The notes: generated by a model not told the origin, from the sequence alone. 46,267 bases of DNA from Neoroseomonas soli (GCF_018129065.1 NZ_JAAEDM010000033.1:1-46267); one strand, 5' to 3'. Positions 19,329 to 29,199 are shown, counted from the stretch's first letter. A program made the numbers and translations.

Positions 19329-19778
19329 ATGCGGCGGGCGGTGGTGGCGGTGCTCGCTGCCGCCCTGCCCGCCGTGGCGGCCGCCCAGACGCCGGAGACG
19401 CAGGACGCGGCGATGCGCCTGCCGCCGACCGCCGCGCTGGAGGCGGTCGAGCGTGCCGCGCCTTGCGCGTTTTCAGATGCCGCGCGGCACCTTTCCCGCA
19501 TCCCGACCAACATCCCCTGGGCCAAGCCGGCCGCCGTGGTGCTGTTCGACGGCCTGCCGGGCCTCGAAGCCGGCCGGCGCGCGTTGGTGATACGGCCGAC
19601 GCGCGAGCTGCTTGCCCGCGCCGCGACGCGCGCACGGATCGCGCAGGGCGACGTCACCCTGCATGCGCTCGACCTTGCGCTGCTGCCGGCCGATGCGCCG
19701 CAGCCCTCCTTCCTTGCCCTTCATGTCGCCCCGCCCGCAGCGCCGCCGGAAGGCTGCCTCGCGCAGGGGTCGCGCTGA
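19329..19778 (+). CDS. Small exported protein of unknown function
   Basis: 149 residues. The N-terminus MRRAVVAVLAAALPAVAAAQ is a good Sec signal with cleavage after AAA. The mature part has two cysteines (APCAF and PEGCLAQG) that could form a periplasmic disulfide. The stretch PWAKPAAVVLFDGLPGLEAG is its only distinctive block. I recognise no family. ATG 19329 has GAGG six bases upstream; ATG 19317 in the same frame is an alternative. It ends 16 bases before the acyl-CoA synthetase gene and may share its transcript. Confidence 0.6.
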   Translation: MRRAVVAVLAAALPAVAAAQTPETQDAAMRLPPTAALEAVERAAPCAFSDAARHLSRIPTNIPWAKPAAVVLFDGLPGLEAGRRALVIRPTRELLARAATRARIAQGDVTLHALDLALLPADAPQPSFLALHVAPPAAPPEGCLAQGSR

Positions 19779-19794
19779 GCCGGAACGTCCCCCG

Positions 19795-21846
19795 ATGAAT
19801 GCCCTCGCCCCCGCCCTGCTGAACCCTCGCCGCATCGCCCTCGTCGGCGCCTCGGCGGACCCCGCCCGGCTGACGGCGCGGGCGCAGATCTACCTGCGCA
19901 AGCACGGCTTCGACGGGGATCTCTACCCGGTGAACCCGCGCGCCGAAACGGTGCTCGGGGAGAAGTCCTATCCCACCATCGCCGACATCCCGGGGCCGGT
20001 GGACCTCGCCTACCTGCTGCTCGGCACGGAGCATGTGGAAGGCGTGATCGCCGATGTTGCCGCGAAGGGCATCCCGGTCGCGGCCATCCTCGCGGACGGC
20101 TTCGCCGAGGCCGGGCCGGAAGGCCAGGCGCGCCAGGCACGCTTGCTGGCGACGGCGCAGGCCGCAGGCGTGCGCATCCTCGGCCCGAACTCCATGGGGC
20201 TGATCAACCTGAATTCGCGCACGGCCTGCAGCGTGAACGCGGCGCTGGAAGCCGAGAGCCTGCCCGCCGGCCGGCTCGCGCTGGTGTCGCAGTCGGGCTC
20301 GATGCTCGGCGCGATCATGGCGCGCGGGGCGGCGCGGGGGCTCGGCTTCTCGCACCTGATCAGCACCGGCAACGAGGCCGACCTGACGGCGAGCGAGATC
20401 GCCGGCCTGCTGGTGGACGACCCGCAGGTGGACGCCATCCTGCTGTTCCTCGAAGCCATCCGCCGCGCCGACCTGCTGGCCGAGGCGGCGCGCCGGGCGC
20501 ACGCGGCGGGCAAGCCGATCATCGCCTTCAAGCTCGGGCGTTCGGCCTTCGGGGCGGAACTGGCGAACAGCCACACCGGCGCGCTGGCGGGGTCCGACGC
20601 GGCGGCGGACGCCTTCTTCCGCGCCAACGGCATCGCACGCGTGACGATGATCGAGGCGCTGCTCGAAGCCCCTGCCCTCTTCATCGGGCGCAGGCCGCTC
20701 GCGGCGCCGAAGCGTGCCGTCTCGGTGATGACCACGACCGGCGGTGGCGGGGCGATGGCGGTGGATGCGCTCGGCGTCGCCGGCATCGAGACGCGCGCCC
20801 CCGACGCCACGGCCGTCGAGGGACTGAAGGCCGCAGGCCTGCCGCACCATGGCCGCATGATCGACGTGACGCTGGCCGGCACGCGGGCAGACAAGGTGAA
20901 GGCGGCGCTCTCGGCGTTGTCCGCCGATCCGCACACCGACCTTGCCCTGTCGGTGATCGGCTCCTCGGCGCAGTTCCGGCCCGCCGATGCGGTCGCCGGC
21001 ATCCTGGGCGCGGCGCAGGCCGGGCTGGGGAAGCCGGTCGCGGCGTTCCTGGTGCCGCAGGCCGATGTCTCCCTGCGCATGCTGGGCGAGGCCGGCATTG
21101 CGGCCTTCCGCACGCCGGAATCCTGCGCCGACGTGATCCGCGCCTTCATCGAATGGCAGGCGCCGCGCGCGATGCCCGCAGCACCCGCTGTCGTGCACGC
21201 CCTGCCGGCCCGGCCCGACGAGGCGGATGCGCGCCGCTTGTTCGGCGCGCTCGGCCTCGACACCGCCTTCGCCGTGATGGCGACGCCCGATGCCGTGCCG
21301 GAAGGGCTGCGGTATCCGATTGCGCTGAAGATCCTGTCGCCGGACCTCGCCCACAAGACCGAGGTCGGCGGCGTCGCGCTGAACATCGCCGACGCGCCGG
21401 CGCTGCAGGACGCCGCGGCGGCCATGCTCGCGCTGGTCCGGGAAAAGGCGCCGGCGGCGGCCGTCACCGGCTTCCTGGTGCAGCCCATGGCCAAGGGGCT
21501 GGCCGAGGCGATCATCGGCTTCCGGCGCGACCCGGAATCCGGGCCGGTCGTGCTGGTCGGCGCCGGCGGCATCATGGCCGAGCTGCACCGCGACACGGCC
21601 CTGCGCTGCGCCCCGGTCGGCCTCGGCGAAGCCCGCACCATGATCGCCGAGGTGAAGGGCCTGAAGCCCCTGGCTGGCTGGCGCGGGCTGCCGCAGGGCG
21701 ACCTCGATGCCCTCGCGCGAGCCATCGTCGCCGTCTCGCTCCTCGCCGCGGTGCCGGAGGTCGCGGAGGCGGAGATCAACCCGATGATCGTCCACGCCGA
21801 GGGCCAGGGCGTGACGGTCGCCGACGCCTGGGTGGTCCGTGCCTGA
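19795..21846 (+). CDS. ADP-forming acyl-CoA synthetase (fused alpha/beta acetate--CoA ligase family)
   Basis: 683 residues. These enzymes interconvert an acyl-CoA plus ADP and phosphate with acid, CoA and ATP. The N-terminal CoA-binding domain starts LLNPRRIALVGASADPARLT; a succinyl-CoA-synthetase-like part contains RILGPNSMGLIN, LVSQSGSMLGAIM and NSHTGALAGSDAA, holding the phospho-histidine region. The C-terminal third is an ATP-grasp domain (YPIALKILSPDLAHKTEVGG, then VLVGAGGIMAEL and EINPMIVH). The acid substrate is not predictable. ATG 19795 is 16 bases behind the small exported protein. Confidence 0.86.
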   Translation: MNALAPALLNPRRIALVGASADPARLTARAQIYLRKHGFDGDLYPVNPRAETVLGEKSYPTIADIPGPVDLAYLLLGTEHVEGVIADVAAKGIPVAAILADGFAEAGPEGQARQARLLATAQAAGVRILGPNSMGLINLNSRTACSVNAALEAESLPAGRLALVSQSGSMLGAIMARGAARGLGFSHLISTGNEADLTASEIAGLLVDDPQVDAILLFLEAIRRADLLAEAARRAHAAGKPIIAFKLGRSAFGAELANSHTGALAGSDAAADAFFRANGIARVTMIEALLEAPALFIGRRPLAAPKRAVSVMTTTGGGGAMAVDALGVAGIETRAPDATAVEGLKAAGLPHHGRMIDVTLAGTRADKVKAALSALSADPHTDLALSVIGSSAQFRPADAVAGILGAAQAGLGKPVAAFLVPQADVSLRMLGEAGIAAFRTPESCADVIRAFIEWQAPRAMPAAPAVVHALPARPDEADARRLFGALGLDTAFAVMATPDAVPEGLRYPIALKILSPDLAHKTEVGGVALNIADAPALQDAAAAMLALVREKAPAAAVTGFLVQPMAKGLAEAIIGFRRDPESGPVVLVGAGGIMAELHRDTALRCAPVGLGEARTMIAEVKGLKPLAGWRGLPQGDLDALARAIVAVSLLAAVPEVAEAEINPMIVHAEGQGVTVADAWVVRA

Positions 21847-21990
21847 CCGCTCGCCGGCGGTCGAGGCCTTCGGGACGGCCCATCGCTCGGGCCTCCGGGA
21901 CCGGCCCCGTCTTCGAGCGCTTCCGCCTGGCCTGGCCGAGCCCGGACCCGTGATCTTCCCGTCCGGCCACGGCGGTGCCACGCTGCACGC

Positions 21991-22803
21991 ATGACTCCCG
22001 CCGACCTGATCCACGCCCGCTACGGCTCCGTCCCCTTCGAGCCGCCCGAGGACGTTCCCCCGGCCCTCGCCGCCTTGCTCGACCGCCGCGTGACGCGGCG
22101 CTACCGCGGCGAGGAGGTGCCCGACCCGCTGCTCGACACCATCCTGGCCGCGGCGCAGTCGGCGCCGTCGAAGTCGGACCTGCAGCAGTATTCGATCGTC
22201 GTCACCCGGGACGCGGCGAAGATCGCCAGGGTGGCCGATTGGATCGGCACCATGCCCTGGATCAAGGACGCGCCGGTCCTGCTGCTGTTCTGCGGCGACA
22301 TGCGGCGCGGCCAGCGGGCCTGCGAGCTGCATGGGCGCGCGCACGCCAACAACAACATGGACACCTTCCTCAACACCGCGGTGGACGCCGCGCTGGCGAT
22401 GGGCATGGCGATTGCCGCGGCCGATGCGGCGGGGCTGGGCACCTGCCCGATCTCCTACGTGCGCAGCCATATCGAGAAGGTCGGCCCGCTCTTTGGCCTG
22501 CCGGAAGGCGTCTATCCGGTGGCCGGGCTTAGCCTCGGCTGGCCTGCTTCCCGCAATGAGGTGACGCCGCGCCTGCCGCCCTCCGCGGTGGTGCACCGCG
22601 AACGCTACGCGGATTCCGGGCTCGACCTCGCGCTGGCCGACTACGACGCGCTGCGCCCGCGCCAGAAGCCGCGCTACCCGGAGGTGCACGGGCCGGCGCC
22701 GGAAGGCTGCACCTGGTCGGAGAACGCGGCGCGGCAATTATCCGTGCCCGAGCGCTTCGGCTTCCGCACCTGGCTGCGGCTGCGGGGATTCACCCTTGAC
22801 TGA
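21991..22803 (+). CDS. Nitroreductase-family flavoprotein
   Basis: 270 residues. The FMN-binding start RRVTRRYRGEEVPDPLLDTIL, AAAQSAPSKSDLQQYSIVV and the later GMAIAAADAAGLGTCPISYVR, PLFGLPEGVYPVAGLSLGWP are typical of NfsA/FRP-like nitroreductases, which reduce nitro groups, quinones or flavins with NAD(P)H. A C-terminal tail of about 60 residues with ALRPRQKPRYPE is less conserved. The gene overlaps the NUDIX gene by eight bases, so the two are co-expressed. Confidence 0.85.
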   Translation: MTPADLIHARYGSVPFEPPEDVPPALAALLDRRVTRRYRGEEVPDPLLDTILAAAQSAPSKSDLQQYSIVVTRDAAKIARVADWIGTMPWIKDAPVLLLFCGDMRRGQRACELHGRAHANNNMDTFLNTAVDAALAMGMAIAAADAAGLGTCPISYVRSHIEKVGPLFGLPEGVYPVAGLSLGWPASRNEVTPRLPPSAVVHRERYADSGLDLALADYDALRPRQKPRYPEVHGPAPEGCTWSENAARQLSVPERFGFRTWLRLRGFTLD

Positions 22804-23482
22804 ATCGCGCCACGAGCACCCCGCCGCCGACAATCCCGGCGGGGCGGATGCCGAAGGCCATGCCCGCCGCATCGTGCGGCCGCGGGATGCCGCCAGCCTG
22901 ATCGTCTGGCGCCTCGGACCCACCGGGCCGGAGGTGCTGATGGGCAAGCGCCATTCGCGCCACCGGTTCATGCCGGATGTCATGGTCTTCCCCGGCGGGC
23001 GGGTGGACCCCGACGACCACCGCCAGCCGGCGCTGAGCGAACTGGGCGCGGCGGCGCGCCGTATGCTGGAACGCCACGCCACCGCGGCCCGGGCGCGCGC
23101 CATCGGCATCGCCGCCGCGCGCGAGCTCTTCGAGGAAACCGGCCTGGTGCTGGGCGAAAGGCGGGGGGAAGCGGTGGCGGCCGAACTCGGCGCGCTGCAC
23201 TACGTCTGCCGGGCGGTCACGCCCTCGGGCCGGCCGATCCGCTTCAATGCCCGTTTCCTCGCCGTGCCGGCGGAGGCGGTGCATGGGGAGATCGCCGGAT
23301 CGGGCGAGTTGGAACGGCTCGGCTGGTACACGCCGGAGGCGGCACACCGCCTCCATGTGGCGGACATCACCGGCAAGGTGCTGGTGGAATTCCTCGATTG
23401 GCTCGAGATGTCGCCCAGGGCGCGAACGTCACGCCCGCTGATCGTCTTCCGCGGGATGGACAACCGGCATCAGGAACGGTGA
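22796..23482 (+). CDS. NUDIX hydrolase with split NUDIX box (NUDT19/CoA-diphosphatase-like)
   Basis: 228 residues from TTG 22796, inside the end of the nitroreductase gene. The Nudix motif is divided: the Gly-rich half is MVFPGGRVDPDDH (about 62-74) and the REUxEExGU half, ARELFEETGLVLG, comes about 45 residues later. An insertion of this kind is known in NUDT19-type CoA diphosphatases. WYTPEAAHRLHVADITGKVL near the end also fits that group. Likely substrates are CoA or acyl-CoA, hydrolysed at the diphosphate, but other nucleotides are possible. The TTG start has no good ribosome site and probably relies on coupling. Confidence 0.8.
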   Translation: MTESRHEHPAADNPGGADAEGHARRIVRPRDAASLIVWRLGPTGPEVLMGKRHSRHRFMPDVMVFPGGRVDPDDHRQPALSELGAAARRMLERHATAARARAIGIAAARELFEETGLVLGERRGEAVAAELGALHYVCRAVTPSGRPIRFNARFLAVPAEAVHGEIAGSGELERLGWYTPEAAHRLHVADITGKVLVEFLDWLEMSPRARTSRPLIVFRGMDNRHQER

Positions 23483-23676
23483 TCGGCTGGGCCGCCGCGC
23501 CGCGGCTCGAGCATCATCAGCCCGCCCAGCATCAGCGCGGCGCCGCCCAGCGCGAGCACCGCGGCGACCGCGAGCGACATGCGCCCGGGCGCCGTCGCGT
23601 CGCCCAGCAGCAGCGCGACGAGCAGCAGGTTCCCGACCAGTCCGGCGGTGATCATGGCGAGGGGGATGACAGGCAT
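23470..23676 (-). CDS. Small two-helix membrane protein
   Basis: 68 residues from ATG 23676, with CGGAGC about six bases upstream. Two hydrophobic segments (about 5-25, IPLAMITAGLVGNLLLVALL, and 33-56) are joined by a short Asp/Arg loop, and the tail MLEPRRGGPADHRS is basic. No family recognised. Its 3' end overlaps the convergent NUDIX gene by 13 bases. Confidence 0.55.
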   Translation of the reverse strand: MPVIPLAMITAGLVGNLLLVALLLGDATAPGRMSLAVAAVLALGGAALMLGGLMMLEPRRGGPADHRS

Positions 23677-23825
23677 GGCGTTGCTCCGTTCATCCACCAG
23701 TGAAACTGCCTGCGGCGGCGGCAGCGGGACGCTACGGGGGCGGTTTTGTGGCGATCCCCGCATGGACAGCAGGGCAGCCATCTGGAATTGATGCACGGAC
23801 GAGGATCATCAAGGGAGGTTTCACC

Positions 23826-24661
23826 ATGCGCAGGCTGCTCGCCGCTGCCCTCATCTCGGCCGTCGCCGCCGGGCCGGCCCTCGCGCAGGGGCAGCCGCCG
23901 CTGCGCTGCGCCGTGGACGGAACCTTCGCCCCCCACTCCTTCCCGAACCTCCAGGGCGGCGTGCAGGGCTTCCAGATCGACCTCTTCCGCGAAGTCGCCC
24001 GCCGCATGGGCCGGGAGATCGTGATCGACAATGCCTCCTTCTCCGGCCTGATCCCGGCGCTCAACGCCGGGCGCTACGACTTCCTCTGCGCGCCGACGAC
24101 GGTCACGCGCGAACGCGCCGAGGCGTTGCTCTTCACCGAGGGCTACATCTGGACGGAGCTCCAGTTCGGCATCCGTCGCGGCACCGCGCCGATCCGCTCG
24201 GAGGAGGACCTGCGCGGCAAGGCGATCAGCGTGAACAAGGGCACGCCCTACGAACAGTGGGTGGTGAACAACCGCGAGCGGCTCAACCTGACGTTGCTCG
24301 CCTTCGACAGCCAGGCGGATGCAGCGCAGGCGGTGATCCAGGGGCGCGCCTATGCGAACCTCTCGGGCAATACGGTGATCCGCTACTCGGCGTCCCGCAC
24401 GCCGCAGTTCGTGGCGGACTGGGTGCTGCCGGGCACGCGGCTGCACTGGGGCACGCCCTTCCGGCGCGACAGCGGCGCCCTGCGCAACCAGGTCGAGGAC
24501 GTGCTGACCTGCATGAAGCGCGACGGCACGGTCGCGCGCCTGTCCGAGCGCTGGTTCGGCAACGCGCCTGGCCCGGACCAGGCCGAGCGCATGGAATTCC
24601 CCGGCTACGGCCCGCCCGACATGCCGGGCTATGACCCGACGCCACAGAATCCGAACTGCGG

Positions 24662-24665
<4 letters not shown>
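23826..24665 (+). CDS. Amino-acid ABC transporter substrate-binding protein
   Basis: 279 residues. Sec signal [21 protein letters not shown], then a type II periplasmic binding fold of the polar amino-acid class (PAAT). Characteristic blocks are [38 protein letters not shown] and [16 protein letters not shown], the last in the ligand cleft. Three cysteines are left in the mature protein. GGGAGG at 23814-23819 precedes ATG 23826. Its stop overlaps the ATPase start as GTGA, giving the order binding protein, ATPase, permease, permease. Confidence 0.85.
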
Positions 24666-25417
<752 letters not shown>

Positions 25418-25420
25418 GCC

Positions 25421-26101
25421 ATGACCGGCTGGGAGCGCTTCACCGACAGCTTCTTCAACGCGCGCGTCATGGCGCAGTACCTGCCGAAGATCATCGATGG
25501 CTTCGGGCTGACGGTCGTGCTCGCGCTCTGCATCATCGCCGCGGGGCTGGCGCTCGGGCTGCTGCTGGCGCTGGTGCGCACCTTCAGCATCAGGCCGCTG
25601 AACTGGCTGATCATCTTCGTGGTTGACCTGTTCCGCGCGCTGCCGCCGCTCGTCATCATCGTGCTGCTGTACTTCGGGCTGCCGAACGCGGGTGTCGAGC
25701 TGTCGGGCTTCGTCGCTTCATGGCTCGCGTTGACGCTGGTGCTGATGGCCTTCTCGGAGGAGATCTTCTGGGCCGGCATCACCTCCGTCGCGAAGGGCCA
25801 GTGGGAGGCAGCGCGCTCCACCGGCCTCGGCTTCGTGCAGACGCTCGGCTTCGTCGTGCTGCCGCAGGCGCTGCGCATCACCATCCCGCCGCTGACCAAC
25901 CGCACCATCGCCATCACCAAGGGGACGGCGCTCGCCTCGGTGGTCGCGGTGCCGGACATCCTGGGCGCGGCGAATGCGGGGGTGTCCTTCTCCTTCAACC
26001 CTTCGCCGCTGACCCTCGGCGCGATCGCCTACCTGGTGCTGTTCTTCCCCGTCGTCGTGCTCGGCCGCTGGATCGAGACACGCTTCGCGTGGAAGCGCTG
26101 A
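25421..26101 (+). CDS. Polar amino-acid ABC transporter permease 1
   Basis: 226 residues with about five membrane segments. The HisM/GlnP-type family is shown by LVRTFSIRPLNWLIIFVVDL, FRALPPLVIIVLLYFGLP and the EAA-loop region WEAARSTGLGFVQTLGFVVL. It lies three bases behind the ATPase gene. Its TGA is part of the palindromic element at 26100-26160 that separates it from the partner permease. Confidence 0.9.
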   Translation: MTGWERFTDSFFNARVMAQYLPKIIDGFGLTVVLALCIIAAGLALGLLLALVRTFSIRPLNWLIIFVVDLFRALPPLVIIVLLYFGLPNAGVELSGFVASWLALTLVLMAFSEEIFWAGITSVAKGQWEAARSTGLGFVQTLGFVVLPQALRITIPPLTNRTIAITKGTALASVVAVPDILGAANAGVSFSFNPSPLTLGAIAYLVLFFPVVVLGRWIETRFAWKR

Positions 26102-26160
26102 CCATGCGATCGCGGAGCCCCGCAGCCGCGGGCGAGGAGCGGAGCGTGAATCGCATGGTC
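26100..26160. repeat. Palindromic element between the two permease genes
   Basis: Perfect 11-base inverted repeat, GACCATGCGAT (26100-26110) and ATCGCATGGTC (26150-26160), around a 39-base very GC-rich centre that can fold further (GCCC with GGGC). The left arm starts at the G of the permease-1 stop codon. In an mRNA it would form a strong stem inside the operon, 13 bases before the permease-2 ATG. It may be a repeat that inserted at the stop codon; it could lower expression of permease 2 or protect the upstream message. Confidence 0.65.
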
Positions 26161-26173
26161 GGAACCTAGGACC

Positions 26174-26848
26174 ATGGACCTCTTTCTCGACACCTTCTTC
26201 AACTGGCAGATCGTCCAGGAAGCCTGGCCGATCCTCTGGCAGGGGCTCAAGGCGACGCTGCTGCTCTCGGCGCTGGTGGTGCCGCTCGGGCTGCTCGGCG
26301 GCATCATCCTCGCGGTGCTGACCACCTTCCCCTCGCCCTGGGTGAAGTGGCCGCTGCGCGTCTGGGTGGACACCTTCCGCGCCCTGCCGCCGCTGGTGCT
26401 GCTGGTCTTCATCTTCGCCGGGCTGCCCTTCGTCGGCGTCGATGTCGGCCCGTGGGGGGCGGTGGCGATCGGCTTCTTCCTCAATACCGGCGCCTATTAC
26501 GGGGAAATCCTGCGCGCCGGCATCGAGAGCGTGCCGCGCGGGCAGCTCGAGGCGGCGCGCTCCACCGGCCTCACGCGCGGGCAGACCATGACCTATGTCG
26601 TGCTGCCGCAGGCGGTCCGGAACGTTCTGCCGGACCTGATCTCGAACACGCTCGAGGTGGTGAAGCTCACCTCCATCGCCAGCGTTGTGGCGCTGCCCGA
26701 ACTGCTCTTCGAGGCACGGCAGGCGCAGAGCGTCACCTACAACGCGACGCCGATCATGGCGGCGGCGGTGGCGTATTTCATCCTGCTCTGGCCGGTGGTG
26801 CGGCTGCTCTCACGCCTCGAGAACCGGCAACTCGCGGGGCGGGGCTAG
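26174..26848 (+). CDS. Polar amino-acid ABC transporter permease 2
   Basis: 224 residues. PAAT permease layout: FNWQIVQEAWPILWQGLKAT, WVDTFRALPPLVLLVFIFAG and the EAA loop GQLEAARSTGLTRGQTMTYVV. It is clearly related to permease 1, as expected for a heterodimer. TAGGACC just before ATG 26174 is a poor, close ribosome site, and the palindrome lies directly upstream, so translation may be restrained. Confidence 0.9.
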   Translation: MDLFLDTFFNWQIVQEAWPILWQGLKATLLLSALVVPLGLLGGIILAVLTTFPSPWVKWPLRVWVDTFRALPPLVLLVFIFAGLPFVGVDVGPWGAVAIGFFLNTGAYYGEILRAGIESVPRGQLEAARSTGLTRGQTMTYVVLPQAVRNVLPDLISNTLEVVKLTSIASVVALPELLFEARQAQSVTYNATPIMAAAVAYFILLWPVVRLLSRLENRQLAGRG

Positions 26849-27041
26849 AGCTGATCCCGAACGGGCGAAACCACTGATCGGGTGAAGATGCTCGCGAAAG
26901 CGGGTGGCTGGAGCGGTCGCCGCGGGCCGAAGCGAACGGAAGCCGCCCAGGCGCCGGCCGGCGCGCATGCCGGTTGAGTTGCGGCCGCGAACCATGCCAG
27001 CCTGACGCAGCGGCCAAGGCCGCCGCGCGAGGAGACGCCCC
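26849..27041. other. Intergenic spacer with a short direct repeat
   Basis: 193 bases without a gene. CTGATC(...)CGGGCGAA at 26851 and CTGATCGGGTGAA at 26874 form a short imperfect direct repeat with ACCA between, followed by a GC-rich stretch with several small inverted repeats (for example GGCGCC and GCCGGC). GAGGAGAC at 27029-27036 is the ribosome site of the next gene. I see no clear promoter. Confidence 0.4.
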
Positions 27042-27932
27042 ATGGGATCCGGCAAGGAGCCACCGGCGACACCAGCGGACGATGACCCCGACGCCAGGCA
27101 GGCCCGCTACTGGAACAGCCCCGCGACGGCGCCGTGGGTGACGCTGCAGGACAGGCTCGACACCCTTCTCGCTCCGCTCCTGGCAGCGATCATGGCCCGC
27201 GCGGAGGTGCGGGCAGGCGAGCATGTGCTCGATGTCGGCTGCGGTTGCGGGGCGACCGTGCTCGACCTCGCGCATCGCGTGGGGCCCTCGGGCCAGGTGC
27301 ACGGCGTCGACATCTCCGCGCCGATGCTGGCGCGTGCCGAGGCCCGCATCGCCGAGGCCGGGCTGTCGCAGGTCATGCTGACGCTCGCCGACGCCGGCCG
27401 CCACGATCTGCCGCGGGGCGCCTACGACCTCGTGCTCTCGCGCCTCGGGGTGATGTTCTTCGGCGCGCCGGTCGAGGCCTTCCGCAATCTCCATCGCGCG
27501 CTCAAGCCCTCCGGCCGCCTCGTGTTCGTCTGCTTCCGGACGCCGGCGGAGAACCCGTACATCACCACCGCGCTCGCGGCCGCGAAGCCGCTGCTGCCCG
27601 AGGGGGCGGTGCCGGTGCCGGGGCCGGAGGAACCCGGGATGTTCTCGCTCGCCGATCCGGCACGGATCAGGCGCATCCTCCAGGAAGCCGGCTTCAGGAC
27701 GATCGAGGTTGCACCGCATGACGAACGCATGCGGCTTGGCGGCCCCGGCGGCGTGGCGGACGCAGCCGAGTTCTCGATCCGCTTCGGTCCGCTGACGCGC
27801 GCGATGGATCCGCAGGATGCGGCATTGCGCAGCGCCGTGCTCGGCGCCGTGACCGCCGCCTATGCCGGCCTCGAGGGCCCGGAGGGCATCGTGCTCGATG
27901 GCGCGTTCTGGATCGTCGCGGCGCGACCGTGA
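27042..27932 (+). CDS. Class I SAM-dependent methyltransferase
   Basis: 296 residues. The N-terminus contains ARYWNSPATAPWVTLQDRLD. Motif I is VLDVGCGCGATVLDLA (about 64-79), followed by GQVHGVDISAPMLARAEARI, the acidic motif YDLVLSRLGVMFF and a post-motif GRLVFVCFRTP. This is the UbiE/BioC-like Rossmann fold; N-terminal 'RYWN...' proteins of this type are usually annotated only as generic methyltransferases. Acceptor unknown. ATG 27042 has GAGGAGAC upstream. It stands alone between two transport genes. Confidence 0.82.
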   Translation: MGSGKEPPATPADDDPDARQARYWNSPATAPWVTLQDRLDTLLAPLLAAIMARAEVRAGEHVLDVGCGCGATVLDLAHRVGPSGQVHGVDISAPMLARAEARIAEAGLSQVMLTLADAGRHDLPRGAYDLVLSRLGVMFFGAPVEAFRNLHRALKPSGRLVFVCFRTPAENPYITTALAAAKPLLPEGAVPVPGPEEPGMFSLADPARIRRILQEAGFRTIEVAPHDERMRLGGPGGVADAAEFSIRFGPLTRAMDPQDAALRSAVLGAVTAAYAGLEGPEGIVLDGAFWIVAARP

Positions 27933-28041
27933 CCGGCAGCGCGCCGGGCGGCGGTAGCGCGACGGCGCGATAAGGGCGAGACTGCGCCGCGAAACCGCGC
28001 CGGCAGAGCACGGCCCGCGTCACGCCAGGAAAGAGAACCGC

Positions 28042-29016
28042 ATGACCTTCCGCATCGCCCGCCGCCCGCTGCTCGGCGGCCTCGCCGCAGCCGGCCTGGC
28101 ACGGCCCGCCCTGGCGCAGGGCGGCGCCCAGGCGCGCCCCATCACCATCGTCGTGCCCTTCGCCCCGGGCGGCAGCACGGACATCGTGAGCCGCCTGATG
28201 GCCGAGCGCATGACGGCCACCCTCGGCCAGACCGTGCAGGTGGAGAACCGCCCCGGCGCCAACACCATCATCGGGGCGGAATACGTCGCCCGCGCACGGC
28301 CGGACGGCCACACGCTGCTGATGGCCGCCGGCACGACGCTGACCATCAACCCGGTGATCATCCCGAACCTGCCGTACAAGCTTGAGGATTTCGCGCCGGT
28401 GATGCTGGCGACGACCTTCCCCTTCGGCATCCTCTCCCGCCTGAACGGCGGGCCGGTGGATGTGGCGGCCTGGGTTGCCGCGGCGAAGGCCAGGCCGGGA
28501 CAGATGACCTACGGCACCAACGGGCCGACCACGCTGACCAATGTCGCGATGCTGATGGTGATGGAGCGCCTCGGCATCACCATGCAGGACGTGACCTATC
28601 GTGGGGATTCGGCGCAGCTCGCCGCCTTCCTCGCGGGCGACCTCGACATGCTGATCGTCGCCGGCGGCACCGCCATCCCGACCCACCGCAACCAGCAGGG
28701 CCGGCTGATCGCCTGGACCAGCGCGCGCCGCGTGGATTCCACCCCCGAGGTGCCAACGACCACGGCCTACGCCCCGGGCCTCGACGTGCTGTCCTGGTTC
28801 GGGCTGCTCGCGCCCGCGCGCACGCCGGCGGACTTCGTCGAGCGCGTGAACGCGGCGGCGAACGAGGCGCTGCAGGATGCCCGCATCCGCGAAAGGCTGA
28901 CCAACGAGGGCCAGTTCCTCGCCGGCGGCACGCCGCAGGACTTCGCCGACTTCCTCCGCCGGTCGGACCAGCAGTGGCGGCCGATCCTCAGCCGCCTGGA
29001 CGTGCCGAGGAACTGA
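28042..29016 (+). CDS. Tripartite tricarboxylate transporter (Bug-family) substrate-binding protein
   Basis: 324 residues. The signal MTFRIARRPLLGGLAAAGLA is twin-arginine-like (ARRPLLGG) and ends ALAQ. Bug-family blocks follow: ITIVVPFAPGGSTDIVSRLM, ENRPGANTIIGAEYVARARPDGHTLL and TYRGDSAQLAAFLAGDLDML. The Asp of the GDLD segment is usually near the carboxylate site. No tctA/tctB membrane genes are near, so the receptor is an orphan, as is common in Acetobacteraceae and Bordetella. The ligand is presumably a carboxylate or amide; not predictable. Confidence 0.88.
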   Translation: MTFRIARRPLLGGLAAAGLARPALAQGGAQARPITIVVPFAPGGSTDIVSRLMAERMTATLGQTVQVENRPGANTIIGAEYVARARPDGHTLLMAAGTTLTINPVIIPNLPYKLEDFAPVMLATTFPFGILSRLNGGPVDVAAWVAAAKARPGQMTYGTNGPTTLTNVAMLMVMERLGITMQDVTYRGDSAQLAAFLAGDLDMLIVAGGTAIPTHRNQQGRLIAWTSARRVDSTPEVPTTTAYAPGLDVLSWFGLLAPARTPADFVERVNAAANEALQDARIRERLTNEGQFLAGGTPQDFADFLRRSDQQWRPILSRLDVPRN

Positions 29017-29036
29017 GCCGGCGCGGCATCACGGCC

Positions 29037-29079
29037 GGGCGCCGCCGCGGCGATCGCATGGCGATCCGCGGCGGCGCCC
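29037..29079. terminator. Strong hairpin behind the Bug-receptor gene
   Basis: A perfect 14-base stem, GGGCGCCGCCGCGG (29037-29050) with CCGCGGCGGCGCCC (29066-29079). The loop itself pairs as ATCGC-ATG-GCGAT. It begins 21 bases after the stop codon. There is no run of T, so it is either a Rho-independent terminator of the T-poor kind seen in GC-rich genomes or a 3'-end stabiliser. Confidence 0.6.
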
Positions 29080-29199
29080 CGCTGCACGGGGACCACGGGC
29101 TTCCTCCGCGCCGCCCCGCGCCGAAGGCGGATGGCGAATGAATGCCCGGCGGGCGCCGGCTTTCGGCTAGGCTGTCCCCCGCATCGGGGAGGGACGGAG

